Counted from the first letter of the stretch, positions 35,050-43,324 are shown. The stretch: 64,000 nt of DNA from SSF14 sp037045585 (GCA_037045585.1 JBAOIR010000007.1:62001-126000); one strand, 5' to 3'. Program-made: numbers and translations. The notes: generated by a model not told the origin, from the sequence alone.

Positions 35050-36180
35050 TCAGCGCGCTCGTTCGAGGCGCCCGTCGCGCTCCACCACGATCCGACGGCC
35101 GAGCAGCGACGCCACGGCGAGCGACAGGTCGGCGAGACCGAGGGTCGGGCAGTCGTCCGCCAACTCGTCCACCGACCGAGCCACCCATCCCAACGCGTCG
35201 AGCACCTCCGCTTCGGCCGGAGACGCCCGGTCATCGGGGACGCCCGACCCGTCCCGGTCGGGGAACGGCAGTGTGGGAGCAGTCGTGAGGCCGAGCGCCG
35301 CCAGCACGTCCTCGGCGCCGAGGCAGGGCTGGCAGCCGTCGGCGATCAGACGGTTGGTGCCGACCGACGCCGGACTGCGCACTGCCCCGGGCACCGCGAG
35401 CACCGGCACACCACGAGCGCCGGCGATGCCCGCAGTGATGAGCGAACCGCCGCGTTCGTGGCTCTCCACCACGACCACCACGTCGCACAACGCCACGAGG
35501 ATGCGGTTGCGGGCCGGAAACCGCCACGCTGCCGGCGGGGTCGCCAGTGGGTACTCCGAGCACAGCAGACCGCACTCGGCCACGTCGTGCCAGAGTGCTC
35601 GGTTGGCTCGGGGGTACACCACGTCGAGCCCGCTGCCGACCACACCGAGCGGCGGCGCGGCGCCGGCCTCGAGCGCACCCCGGTGACCGGCAGCGTCGAC
35701 TCCGAGCGCCAGACCCGACACCACCGTGCACCCGGCGAGGGCGAGCGAGCGGCCGAATTCACGTGCCAGTTCGACGCCGGCCCGCGTCGCCCGGCGAGTG
35801 CCGATGATGCCGACCGATGGACGACCGGTGAGCTCCGCCGGCGACCCTCCACCTCGCCACAGCAGCACCGGTGGCACGTGGGGGTCGCGCTGGTCGATGC
35901 TCGGGTGTCCCCGGTCGCCGTGGAGCGTGACGGTGATCCCGGACGCGGCATGTGCTTCGACGAGGGACTCCGGGTCGATCGCCGCAGCCCCGCTCCGCCA
36001 GGCCGCCCGCTGCTCGGCAGTCGAGGAGAGGGCGGCGGGCGGCGCGCCGGTCGACATCGCCTTCCAGGTGCCGATGGGGTCGCCGTCGACCGCGATGTCC
36101 CACAGCCGGCCCGGACCCACACCGGGCAGCGAGAGCAGCGAGAGCCACGCCGCCTCGACGGCCGCTCGTTCGGGGGTCAT
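35050..36180 (-). CDS. dprA: DNA-processing protein DprA
   Basis: 376 residues. A helical N-terminal region (LSLPGVGPGRL) is followed by the DprA Rossmann-like domain: GIIGTRRATRAGVELAREFGRSLA, VVSGLALGVDAAGHRGAL, and FPARNRILVALCDVVVVVE with RGGSLITA. A C-terminal winged-helix-like part follows. DprA loads RecA on incoming single-stranded DNA in transformation. Its start overlaps the comM stop as ATGA, so the two competence-linked genes are coupled. Confidence 0.94.
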   Translation of the reverse strand: MTPERAAVEAAWLSLLSLPGVGPGRLWDIAVDGDPIGTWKAMSTGAPPAALSSTAEQRAAWRSGAAAIDPESLVEAHAASGITVTLHGDRGHPSIDQRDPHVPPVLLWRGGGSPAELTGRPSVGIIGTRRATRAGVELAREFGRSLALAGCTVVSGLALGVDAAGHRGALEAGAAPPLGVVGSGLDVVYPRANRALWHDVAECGLLCSEYPLATPPAAWRFPARNRILVALCDVVVVVESHERGGSLITAGIAGARGVPVLAVPGAVRSPASVGTNRLIADGCQPCLGAEDVLAALGLTTAPTLPFPDRDGSGVPDDRASPAEAEVLDALGWVARSVDELADDCPTLGLADLSLAVASLLGRRIVVERDGRLERAR

Positions 36181-37691
36181 GCCCCCACCCCGATCTCGCC
36201 GAACCGCAGGTCGGCACGCAGCGCCATCGCCTGCGCCACGACCTCGGCATCGAGGCGACCGCTCCCCCCACGGAGGTCGTCGAGGGTCAACGCGACGAGC
36301 TTGATTCGACGAAGTCCCCGCCCGCTCAGCCGACCGGCGGCGATGGCGTCCTCGAGCAAGACCCGGGCGGTGTCGTCGACCGTGGTCAGCTCATCGAGCC
36401 GCCGGTTCGACAGGAGGCGGTTGACCGCGACACCACGACTGCGGGCCCGTTCCCGCGCTGCAGCCACTCGTTCGGCGACGACGGCGCTCGACTCCCCCGC
36501 CGCCGCCCCGAGCAGGCGGGCCCCGTCGGTCGGCTCGACCCGGAGGCGGAGGTCGAACCGGTCGAGGAGTGGCCCCGACACCCGTCGGGCGTACCGGCCC
36601 AGCGCTGCGCCGGAGCACCGGCAGAACGTAGTGGCAGAACCGGCGAAGCCACACGGGCACGGGTTCATCGAGCCCACCAACTGGAACGACGCCGGCATGG
36701 TCGCCGTCGCGTGAGCCCGGCTGATGCGAACGTGGCCCGCTTCGAGCGGCTGGCGCAAGGCGTCGAGCCCCACGGCGCTGAACTCCCCCATCTCGTCGAG
36801 GAACAGCACGCCCCGATGGGCCAGGGAGATCTCGCCGGGCTTGAGCACGTGGGATCCCCCACCGACCAACGCGATGTTGGACACAGTGTGGTGCGGTGCC
36901 CGGAACGGCGGCGTGCGGATGAGGCCGTTGGCCGGCAGCGCCTCCCCAGCTGCACTGTGGATGGTCGTCACCTCGATGGCGCCCTCGTCGTCGAGTGGCC
37001 CGAGGATGCCGGGCAGCCGCTCGGCGAGCATGGTCTTGCCGGCCCCCGGCGGGCCCACATAGAGCAGATGGTGGCCGCCGGCCGCAGCGACCTCGAGCGC
37101 GAACCGGGCCAGACGGTTGCCGCGCACGTCGGACAGGTCGAGGCCGATGACCGGTTCCACGTCGCGTGGCGTCGGCGGCGGTGACCACGGTTCCTCACCG
37201 GTGACGCAGGCGACGATCTCCCGGAGCGACCCGACCGGACGTACCCGGTGCCGTCCCACGACATCGGCTTCGACGGCGTTGCCCTCGGCGACGACCAACT
37301 CGGTCGGATCGATACTCGCCGCGAGCGGCACGCCACCGACCACGGGCCGGACCGAGCCGTCGAGCCCCAGTTCGCCCAGGTATGCCATGTCCTGAGCGCT
37401 GTCGGGAAGCTGCTTGGTGGCGACGAGCAGGCCGATCGCGATGGCGAGGTCCAGCCCCGCGCCGATCTTGCGAACACCTGACGGCGCCAGGTTCACGGTC
37501 ATTCGCTGGTCGGGCCACCTCAGCTTGCACGACAGGATCGCGGCGCGGACGCGGTCGCGCGCTTCGCGGCACGACGTGTCGGGGAGCCCGACGATGGTGA
37601 ACCCGGGCACGCCTGATGAGACGTGCACCTCCACCCGGACCGGAGTGCCGCGCACCCCGAGCAGGGTCGCGGAACGGACGATGGCCAACAT
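36177..37691 (-). CDS. comM: YifB/ComM-family AAA+ Mg-chelatase-like ATPase
   Basis: 504 residues, the normal ComM length. An N-terminal Lon-S5-like domain (GLPDTSCREARDRVRAAI) precedes the AAA+ core: Walker A GPPGAGKTMLAERLP, Walker B VLFLDEMGEF, and MNPCPCG typical of the family. In naturally transformable bacteria ComM is a hexameric helicase that drives branch migration in recombination. Coupled with dprA it suggests a route for DNA uptake or repair, but no uptake pilus or ComEC is in this window. The ATG at 37691 gives the family start MLAIVRSATLLG. Confidence 0.94.
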   Translation of the reverse strand: MLAIVRSATLLGVRGTPVRVEVHVSSGVPGFTIVGLPDTSCREARDRVRAAILSCKLRWPDQRMTVNLAPSGVRKIGAGLDLAIAIGLLVATKQLPDSAQDMAYLGELGLDGSVRPVVGGVPLAASIDPTELVVAEGNAVEADVVGRHRVRPVGSLREIVACVTGEEPWSPPPTPRDVEPVIGLDLSDVRGNRLARFALEVAAAGGHHLLYVGPPGAGKTMLAERLPGILGPLDDEGAIEVTTIHSAAGEALPANGLIRTPPFRAPHHTVSNIALVGGGSHVLKPGEISLAHRGVLFLDEMGEFSAVGLDALRQPLEAGHVRISRAHATATMPASFQLVGSMNPCPCGFAGSATTFCRCSGAALGRYARRVSGPLLDRFDLRLRVEPTDGARLLGAAAGESSAVVAERVAAARERARSRGVAVNRLLSNRRLDELTTVDDTARVLLEDAIAAGRLSGRGLRRIKLVALTLDDLRGGSGRLDAEVVAQAMALRADLRFGEIGVGA

Positions 37692-37859
37692 GTCGCTCCC
37701 AGGGCGTGAGCCCAGGACGAGGATCACTTGGTGGCCACGGCCGGAAGCCGGCGGGCGATCCGCCCTCAGGGGCGTGTCAGCAACCTAGCGCCCACCCCCG
37801 ACACCGAGAACGGGAGGGGGTTCTCGCTCACCGACGTCGGACGCGCTCCAACCACGATC

Positions 37860-37913
37860 GGGTTCTGGGCGCGCCAGCGGGTCGTTTGCGACCCGCTGGC
37901 GCGCCCAGAACCC
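37860..37913 (-). terminator. Perfect 25-bp-stem hairpin after the DUF480 gene
   Basis: Arms 37860-37884 and 37889-37913 are exact inverted repeats of 25 bp around the loop TTTG. The outer sequence is GGTTCTGGG/CCCAGAACC. It starts 16 bp after the DUF480 stop and is not followed by a T run. A second, smaller hairpin (37805-37826) lies beyond it. Confidence 0.7.
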
Positions 37914-37928
37914 CGCTGGAGCAGCTGG

Positions 37929-38705
37929 TCAGATGTCAGCGGACCCGTCGGCGGCGCCCTCAGCGGCAGGCGGAGCTGTCGCGATCGGATCGAGACCGAG
38001 TTCGGTTCGAACCTCGTTCAGCGCCGAGGTCAGGGCCGCGACCTGCTCCTCGAGATCGGCGATGCGGGCCGCTGCTGCGGCGCCCCCGCCGCCCGTCCCG
38101 CCCGCCGACGCCGACGGAGCGGCCGACGGGAGCAACGGCTCCCCGTAGAGCACGTGGGTCCAGCGCGCCTCCTTCTGGCCGGGCTGACGCTCGAGCAGCA
38201 CGGCGAAGGGCTCGGGTCGCACCGTCAACGAACGCAGCGTGGTGTTCACGTCGTCGAGCGACCGGAACGGGTGCAGCCGCTCGGCCCGCGTCTTGAGCTC
38301 CGCCACCGTCTGGGCGCCACGGAGCATCAGCAGACCGAAGATGGCCGTCTCGGCATCATCGAGTCCGAGCCGCTCGTCGACGACGTGGCGGTAGCGGGTG
38401 ATGTTGCGGCCCGACGTGGTGTGGACGAACCGCAGCAAGCCCGACGACTTCAGTGAGTTGACGGTCGCGTCGATCGTCCGCTGGTCGTAGTTGACGATCG
38501 GGTCCCGCGACGTCGACTGGTTGCACGCCCGCATCAGTGCGTTACCGGTGAGCGGATAGTCGTCGGGAGTCGTCCGCGACTTCTCGATCAGGCAACCGAG
38601 CACCCGCGTCTCCTCCGGCGACAGCCGGAGCTGTTCGGGCGGCGGAGCCGACGCCGCGGGGTCGAAGCCGATGTAGTCCTGGGGCTGATGCGACGAGTCG
38701 TCCAT
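37929..38705 (-). CDS. YceH/DUF480 family winged-helix protein
   Basis: 258 residues. The core begins with LSPEETRVLGCLIEKSRTTPDDYPLT and continues with NALMRACNQSTSRDPI, a strong match to the YceH (DUF480) family, which has two winged-helix units and probably binds DNA; its role is unknown. A C-terminal Gly/Ala linker and a short coiled coil (IADLEEQVAALTSALNEV) are added. The ATG at 38705 gives MDDSSHQPQ. It is divergent from a tiny membrane-protein gene that starts only 22 bp away. Confidence 0.9.
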   Translation of the reverse strand: MDDSSHQPQDYIGFDPAASAPPPEQLRLSPEETRVLGCLIEKSRTTPDDYPLTGNALMRACNQSTSRDPIVNYDQRTIDATVNSLKSSGLLRFVHTTSGRNITRYRHVVDERLGLDDAETAIFGLLMLRGAQTVAELKTRAERLHPFRSLDDVNTTLRSLTVRPEPFAVLLERQPGQKEARWTHVLYGEPLLPSAAPSASAGGTGGGGAAAAARIADLEEQVAALTSALNEVRTELGLDPIATAPPAAEGAADGSADI

Positions 38706-38727
38706 GGCCGCACGATACTGGGGACCC

Positions 38728-38838
38728 ATGGGCTTCAACCCCAACCGCGTCCACAAGAAGCGCGCCAGCGACTACGTGCTGGTCGCCGCCGCCGTCGCCA
38801 TCTGTATCGCCGCGCTCATCTGGGCGCTGCTCGGCTGA
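38728..38838 (+). CDS. Small single-span membrane protein (36 residues)
   Basis: ATG at 38728, stop at 38838. The product begins MGFNPNRVHKKRASDYV and then has a hydrophobic helix of 19-20 residues (VLVAAAVAICIAALIWALLG) reaching the C-terminus. GGGGA lies 5 bp before the start. The basic N-terminus suggests an N-in orientation. It lies in the gap between the divergent DUF480 gene and the convergent yraN, the one place where such a frame cannot be a shadow of another gene. The function is unknown. I recall similar short NPxRxHKxRxxDYV-type proteins in actinobacteria, but cannot confirm it here. Confidence 0.7.
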   Translation: MGFNPNRVHKKRASDYVLVAAAVAICIAALIWALLG

Positions 38839-38848
38839 CCGGCGCCGC

Positions 38849-39208
38849 TCAGAACGCGTGCTCGATCACCTCGATCGCCCACCCGTGTGGGCCCGGCGAT
38901 ACCACCGCGACATCGAACCGGATGCCCGACGGGGCGCGGCCGTCGCGCTGTGAGAGGTACGCCGCGGTGACCCGGCGGATCGTGCGCTGCTTGCGCCAGT
39001 CCACCGCAGCGGCACCGGTGCCGTAACGATCCGACGAGCGGGTCTTCACCTCGCACACCACCACCTCGCGACCGCGCCGGAGAATCAGATCGAGCTCGCC
39101 AGCGCGGCAGCGCCAGTTGCGCTCGGCGACCACGTAGCCGTGGCGTTCGTACCAGCGCGCCGCCAACTCCTCACCCTCGATCCCGAGGGATCGTCGGTGC
39201 TGGGACAT
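38849..39208 (-). CDS. YraN/UPF0102 family nuclease-fold protein
   Basis: 119 residues. G-EGEELAARWYERHGYVVAERNWRC and the conserved ELDLILRRGREVVVCEVKTRSS with D and ExK form a PD-(D/E)XK-like site. The family often lies beside comM/dprA and may act on branched DNA. Start ATG 39208 has GGGAGG 5 bp upstream. In many actinobacteria lepB and rnhB separate it from rplS; here only 92 bp lie between. Confidence 0.9.
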   Translation of the reverse strand: MSQHRRSLGIEGEELAARWYERHGYVVAERNWRCRAGELDLILRRGREVVVCEVKTRSSDRYGTGAAAVDWRKQRTIRRVTAAYLSQRDGRAPSGIRFDVAVVSPGPHGWAIEVIEHAF

Positions 39209-39275
39209 CTTGCCTCCCGGGCGCGCTGCAACCAGCATGCGCCGTCATGTGTGACCGGGAGGGGAAGCTGAGGGC

Positions 39276-39296
39276 CAGCGGCGCGGTACGCCGCTG
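39276..39296 (-). terminator. Hairpin after rplS
   Basis: Perfect 8-bp arms CAGCGGCG and CGCCGCTG around CGGTA, starting 5 bp after the rplS stop. No T run follows on the minus strand, so termination is possible but not certain. Confidence 0.5.
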
Positions 39297-39300
39297 CGGA

Positions 39301-39642
39301 CTAGCGCTTCTCTTTGATCTTCGCCGACTTACCGACGCGGTCGCGCAGGTAGTACAGCTTGGCGCGGCGCACGTCGCCGCGGGTCACGATCTCGATCTTC
39401 GAGATCGTCGGGGAGTGCACCGGGAAGGTGCGCTCGACGCCGACGCCGAAGGACAGCTTGCGGACCGTGAAGGTCTCCTGCAGGCCGCCACCCTGGCGAC
39501 GGATGACCGCACCCTGGAACACCTGGACACGCTCACGGGTGCCCTCGACGACGCGGACGTGCACCTTGAGGGTGTCGCCGGGAGCGAAATCGGGGACGTC
39601 GTCCCGCAGGCTCGACTGGTCGACAACATCGGTCGGCTTCAT
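39301..39642 (-). CDS. rplS: 50S ribosomal protein L19
   Basis: 113 residues. FAPGDTLKVHVRVVEGTRERVQVFQGAVIRRQGGG and the C-terminal GDVRRAKLYYLRDRVGKSAKIKEKR are diagnostic of L19, at the subunit interface. The ATG at 39642 (MKPTDVV) is the family start. It follows trmD after 115 bp and has its own candidate promoter in that gap. Confidence 0.97.
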   Translation of the reverse strand: MKPTDVVDQSSLRDDVPDFAPGDTLKVHVRVVEGTRERVQVFQGAVIRRQGGGLQETFTVRKLSFGVGVERTFPVHSPTISKIEIVTRGDVRRAKLYYLRDRVGKSAKIKEKR

Positions 39643-39722
39643 GGCGCGTGTGCTCCTGAGGTGGATTTCGAAGAAGTGCGGCCCGGTGGGGCGCGGGCGT
39701 CCAGGCGGGACGCGACGGAGTG

Positions 39723-39752
39723 ACGTTACTCGCTCGCAGTCCGTGGCACCAA
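39723..39752 (-). promoter_or_regulatory. rplS: Candidate rplS promoter (TTGGTG-18-TAACGT)
   Basis: On the minus strand a -35 box TTGGTG (39752-39747) and a -10 box TAACGT (39728-39723), 18 bp apart, lie just after the trmD stop, 80-110 bp before the rplS start. This is consensus-like spacing. Confidence 0.5.
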
Positions 39753-39757
39753 CATCC

Positions 39758-40501
39758 CTAGCCGACGGGGTGACCAGCCTCGTCGAATCCGTGGTCGGCG
39801 AGCAGGCGGCGGTCGGTGTCACCGAGCCCACCGGCCGCAGCGACGATGTCGGGGCGGTCACGCAACGTGCGGGCGAGCGCCTGGGCGCGACGCCACCGGT
39901 CGACGCGGCCGTGGTCGCCCGAACGCAACACCTCGGGCACGGCCCAGCCGCGGAACTCGGCGGGACGGGTGTACTGCGGGTACTCGAGAAGGCCCGAACT
40001 GAAGGACTCGTCGAGCGCCGAACTGGAATTGCCCATCACGCCCGGAACCAGCCGGGCGACCGCTTCGATGATCGCGAATGCCGCCACCTCTCCCCCGTTG
40101 AGGACGAAGTCGCCGAGCGACACCTCGCCGTCGCACAGGTGATCGCGGACCCGCTGGTCGATGCCCTCGTAGCGCCCACACAACAGCGAGAAGCCAAGGC
40201 CGGCGGCCAGCTCCTCGGCCATGGTCTGGTCGAACCGGCGTCCTGCGGGCGACAGCATCAGGAGCGGCCGCGGCGGATCGACGGCCTCGACAGCCGCGAA
40301 GATCGGCTCGGGCATCAGCACCATGCCGGCGCCCCCGCCGAACGGCGAGTCGTCGACCGTGCGGTGCGGATCGGTCGTGTGCGCCCGGAGGTCGTGGGCA
40401 CGGAGGTCGAGGAGCTGCTTCTCCTGGGCCTTGCCCAAGAGGGAATGGCCACCGAAGTCGGTGATCATCTCGGGAAAGATCGAGAACACATCGATCCGCA
40501 T
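39758..40501 (-). CDS. trmD: tRNA (guanine-37-N1)-methyltransferase
   Basis: 247 residues of the SPOUT family: MRIDVFSIFPEM at the start, DDSPFGGGAGMVLMPEP, and the knot motifs LLCGRYEGIDQRV and SLGDFVLNGGEVA. It makes m1G37 next to the anticodon and prevents frameshifting. The order rpsP-KH-rimM-trmD-rplS is conserved. The ATG at 40501 is preceded by a block of repeats (40501-40633) that separates it from rimM; normally the two would be coupled. Confidence 0.96.
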   Translation of the reverse strand: MRIDVFSIFPEMITDFGGHSLLGKAQEKQLLDLRAHDLRAHTTDPHRTVDDSPFGGGAGMVLMPEPIFAAVEAVDPPRPLLMLSPAGRRFDQTMAEELAAGLGFSLLCGRYEGIDQRVRDHLCDGEVSLGDFVLNGGEVAAFAIIEAVARLVPGVMGNSSSALDESFSSGLLEYPQYTRPAEFRGWAVPEVLRSGDHGRVDRWRRAQALARTLRDRPDIVAAAGGLGDTDRRLLADHGFDEAGHPVG

Positions 40502-40510
40502 CAGGCCGCC

Positions 40511-40551
40511 CCGCAGAGGTACCGGAGCGAAGCGGAGGTGGCCGAGGCCAT
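40511..40551 (-). repeat. Dispersed repeat, copy 3 (internally deleted)
   Basis: A 41-bp form of the 73-bp element: both ends are kept (ATGGCCTCGGCCACCTCCGC and GGTACCTCTGCG on the minus strand) but the central part with the stem-loop is lost. It lies between trmD and copy 2. Confidence 0.8.
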
Positions 40552-40556
40552 CAGGA

Positions 40557-40629
40557 CGCCGAGGTACCGAAGCGAAAGAAGCTCCCGAGGGACGAGGGAG
40601 CGAACCTGAGCGGAGGTGGCCGAGGCCAT
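40557..40629 (-). repeat. Dispersed 73-bp repeat, copy 2
   Basis: 93% identical to 7178-7250. It begins on the minus strand right after the rimM stop. CATCAGG occurs at 40499-40505, 40549-40555 and 40627-40633, that is at the trmD start and at the ends of both repeat copies. Confidence 0.85.
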
Positions 40630-41141
40630 CAGGAGTACAGCTCGAACAGGCCGTCGGGGACGTCGACGTGGATCGTGGTGCCGTCGATGTCGCCCACGAC
40701 GAAGTTCATGGGAACCAATGCGCCGCTGTCGAGCACCAGGAGGTCGCTCGCCGGGTTCGCCTGCACCGCGGTGACGACACCGCGCTCGACGCCGTGGGCG
40801 TCGACCACGGTGCACCCGACCACGTCGTGCACGAACAGCGCGCTCGGGTCGTCGATCGGCTCGCCCATGAGCACCACGCCGTGCCAGGACTCGGCTTCGG
40901 TGCGTCCCGAGATGCCGTCGAACTGCACGATCCACCGATCCTGGTGGGGACGCGAAGCGGCGACCCGGAGGTCGCCGCGTGCGGTGGAGAGCACCGCGCC
41001 CCGGTCGAGGCGCTCGGTGCGATCCGAGATGAGGCGCACCGACACCTCACCCTTGAGGCCGTGAGCCTTGCCGATGCGGCCGACCTCGAGGAGACCGGGC
41101 GCCGGAGCACCGTTGTCAGTCAACGAACTCCACGTCGACAT
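40629..41141 (-). CDS. rimM: Ribosome maturation factor RimM
   Basis: RimM has an N-terminal RimM domain (LLEVGRIGKAHGLKGEVSVRLISD) and a C-terminal PRC barrel (HDVVGCTVVDAHGVERG; LVLDSGALVPMNFV). It binds the S19 region in 30S assembly. Two starts are possible: ATG 41141 (170 residues) inside the KH gene, or TTG 41123 (164 residues) with GTGGAG just upstream, overlapping the KH stop. I give the ATG. The stop TGA at 40631 lies at the edge of repeat copy 2. Confidence 0.93.
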   Translation of the reverse strand: MSTWSSLTDNGAPAPGLLEVGRIGKAHGLKGEVSVRLISDRTERLDRGAVLSTARGDLRVAASRPHQDRWIVQFDGISGRTEAESWHGVVLMGEPIDDPSALFVHDVVGCTVVDAHGVERGVVTAVQANPASDLLVLDSGALVPMNFVVGDIDGTTIHVDVPDGLFELYS

Positions 41142-41370
41142 CGACGTCGTCCGCCGCCGCTGCGGCGCGCCCGACGGCGCGAATGGCGTTGGCGACGCGA
41201 CCCCGCCGACCGATGACGCGACCCATGTCGCCGTCGCCGACCTCGATGTTGATGCGCGTCGGCTCACGATCGGTGTCGGTCGACACCTTCACGTCGTCGG
41301 GGTGATCGACGATCGCGGTGACGACGTGGGCGAGTACGGCCTCGGCACGCGCCGTGGTGCCGTCGCTCAC
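41116..41370 (-). CDS. KH-domain RNA-binding protein (KhpA-like)
   Basis: 84 residues: a single KH domain with INIEVGDGDMGRVIGRRGRVANAIRAV containing the GRRG loop. The family (KhpA/YlqC) lies between rpsP and rimM and binds RNA broadly, affecting cell size and translation in Gram-positives. I chose GTG 41370, which overlaps the rpsP stop as GTGA and has AAGG upstream; the longer open frame falls inside rpsP. Confidence 0.93.
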   Translation of the reverse strand: MSDGTTARAEAVLAHVVTAIVDHPDDVKVSTDTDREPTRINIEVGDGDMGRVIGRRGRVANAIRAVGRAAAAADDVDVDVEFVD

Positions 41371-41660
41371 TTGGCGGCCTTCGCGGTCTTCTTCGCAGGC
41401 TTGGACGCCTCGAACTCGTCCCACGCACCGGAGATCTTGAGCAGCTTCTCGACACGCTCGCTCGGCTGCGCACCGTTCTTGAGCCAGGCGATCGCCTTCT
41501 CGTTGTCGACCTTGATGGCCGACGGCTCACGACGGGGGTCGTAGGTACCAACGATCTCGATGAACCGGCCGTCGCGAGGCGAACGGGCGTCGGCGGCGAC
41601 GATTCGGTAGGTGGGCTGCTTCTTCTTGCCCATCCGCATCAGGCGGAGTCTGACGGCCAT
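41367..41660 (-). CDS. rpsP: 30S ribosomal protein S16
   Basis: 97 residues: MAVRLRLMRMGKKKQPTYRI, ARSPRDGRFIEIVGTYDPR and EKAIAWLKNGAQPSERVEKLL are the S16 pattern, with a short Lys/Ala tail. It is followed by the overlapping KH gene. The start has GAAGAGAGAAGAA upstream. It is 76 bp after the ffh stop, with a candidate -10 box TAACAT at 41734-41739. Confidence 0.97.
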   Translation of the reverse strand: MAVRLRLMRMGKKKQPTYRIVAADARSPRDGRFIEIVGTYDPRREPSAIKVDNEKAIAWLKNGAQPSERVEKLLKISGAWDEFEASKPAKKTAKAAK

Positions 41661-41736
41661 TTCTTCTCTCTTCGGTAGGGGTTGCTCGTCTTGTCAGAGA
41701 GCTGCACGCGTCACGTGGGCGCGGCGACGGGTGATG

Positions 41737-43221
41737 TTAGTCGTTCCGGTCACCGAGGTCGAGACCAGGGATCTCGATCCCGGCCTTCTCGAGCTGATCG
41801 GCCAGCGGGTCGAGGCCGGGGAGCCGGAATTCCTTCTTCGGGATCGGGAGGGTGCCCTTGGCAGTCGTGCGGCCGCTCGGGTTGCCCTTCGAGGCCTTCT
41901 TCTGACCCTTCTTGGTCTTCTTCTTGACGCGCTTCATGGCTCCGCCGCCCATCTGCTGCATCATCTTGCGCATTTCCTTGAACTGCGTGATGAGCTGGCC
42001 GACGTCGGTGGGGTTGGTGCCCGAGCCCCGGGCGATGCGTTGGCGGCGCGAGGTGTCGATGATGTCGGGGTTCGTGCGTTCCTCGGTCGTCATCGAACGG
42101 ATGATCGCCTCGACCTTGCCGACTTCCTTGTCGCCGATCTCGACGTCGCGGACCTCTTTGGGGATGCCCGGGAGCATGCCGATGATGTTCGACAACGGGC
42201 CCATCTTCCGGATGGCGTTCATCTGCTCGAGGAAGTCGTCGAACGTGAACGTGCCGTCCATCAGTCGCTGGGCGGCGACCTCGGACTGCTCGGCGTCGAA
42301 GGCCTCCTCGGCCTTCTCGATGAGCGACAACATGTCGCCCATGCCGAGGATTCGACCGGCGAGGCGGTCGGGGTGGAAGAGGTCGAAGTCCTCGAGCTTC
42401 TCGCCGGTCGACGCGAAGGCGATGGGGCGACCCACGACCTCCTTGACCGACAGTGCGGCGCCGCCGCGGGCGTCGCCGTCGAGCTTGGTGAGAATGACGC
42501 CGTCGAGCGCCAGGCTGTTGTGGAAGCCCTCCGCGACGGTGACGGCGTCCTGGCCCAACATGGCATCGATGACGAGGAAGGTGTAGTCGGGGTCGACGGC
42601 GGCCGAGATGTCGCGGACCTGCGCCATCATCTCCTCGTCGATCGCGAGGCGGCCGGCGGTGTCGACGATGACGACGTCACGCCCGAGGCGCCGGGCTTCG
42701 GCCACGGCCCCCTGGGCGACGGCCACCGGGTCGGTCGGCTCGGAGTAGACGGGGACGTCGATGGACGCGCCGAGCACCCGGAGCTGCTCGACGGCGGCAG
42801 GACGCTGGAGGTCGGCGCCGACCAGCAGTGGGTTGCGGCCCTGCGCCTTGAACCAGCGGGCCAGCTTGGCCGAGTTGGTCGTCTTGCCGGAGCCCTGCAG
42901 GCCGGCCATGAGCACCACTGTGGGCGGCTTCGACGCGAAGGTGATGCGCATGGTCTCGCCGCCGAGGGTGGCGGTGAGCTCCTCGTTGACGATCTTGATG
43001 ACCTGCTGGGCCGAGGTCAGCGCAGCGCTGACCTCGAGACCGACCGCCCGCTCGCGGATGCGGTTCTGGAGGTTGCGGACCACCCGGACGTTGACGTCGG
43101 CCTCGAGCAGCGCCACCCGGATCTCACGGAGCACCTCGTCGACCTGGTCGGGCGTGAGGCTGCCGCTGTTGCGGAGACGCTTGAAAATACCTTCGAATCG
43201 GTCTGACAGTGCTTCGAACAT
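41737..43221 (-). CDS. ffh: Signal recognition particle protein Ffh
   Basis: 494 residues: N domain, G domain with GLQGSGKTTNSAKLA, DTAGRLAID and TKLDGDARGGAAL, then the M domain with MGPLSNIIGMLPG and a basic tail. Ffh binds 4.5S RNA and signal sequences and targets ribosomes to the membrane with FtsY. FtsY is encoded directly upstream, separated by a long hairpin. The ATG at 43221 is standard. Confidence 0.97.
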   Translation of the reverse strand: MFEALSDRFEGIFKRLRNSGSLTPDQVDEVLREIRVALLEADVNVRVVRNLQNRIRERAVGLEVSAALTSAQQVIKIVNEELTATLGGETMRITFASKPPTVVLMAGLQGSGKTTNSAKLARWFKAQGRNPLLVGADLQRPAAVEQLRVLGASIDVPVYSEPTDPVAVAQGAVAEARRLGRDVVIVDTAGRLAIDEEMMAQVRDISAAVDPDYTFLVIDAMLGQDAVTVAEGFHNSLALDGVILTKLDGDARGGAALSVKEVVGRPIAFASTGEKLEDFDLFHPDRLAGRILGMGDMLSLIEKAEEAFDAEQSEVAAQRLMDGTFTFDDFLEQMNAIRKMGPLSNIIGMLPGIPKEVRDVEIGDKEVGKVEAIIRSMTTEERTNPDIIDTSRRQRIARGSGTNPTDVGQLITQFKEMRKMMQQMGGGAMKRVKKKTKKGQKKASKGNPSGRTTAKGTLPIPKKEFRLPGLDPLADQLEKAGIEIPGLDLGDRND

Positions 43222-43266
43222 GCGGTGAGCAGGTTAGAGGGTCCCGGACCACCACCGCCGCCACCG

Positions 43267-43315
43267 GTTCTGTCCCGCGAAGGCGTGCAGTCCGAATCCC
43301 TTCGCGGGACAGAAC
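43267..43315 (-). terminator. 17-bp-stem hairpin between ftsY and ffh
   Basis: Exact inverted repeats 43267-43283 (GTTCTGTCCCGCGAAGG) and 43299-43315 around a 15-nt loop, 10 bp after the ftsY stop. No T run follows. Confidence 0.65.
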
Positions 43316-43324
43316 GGGCGGGCG

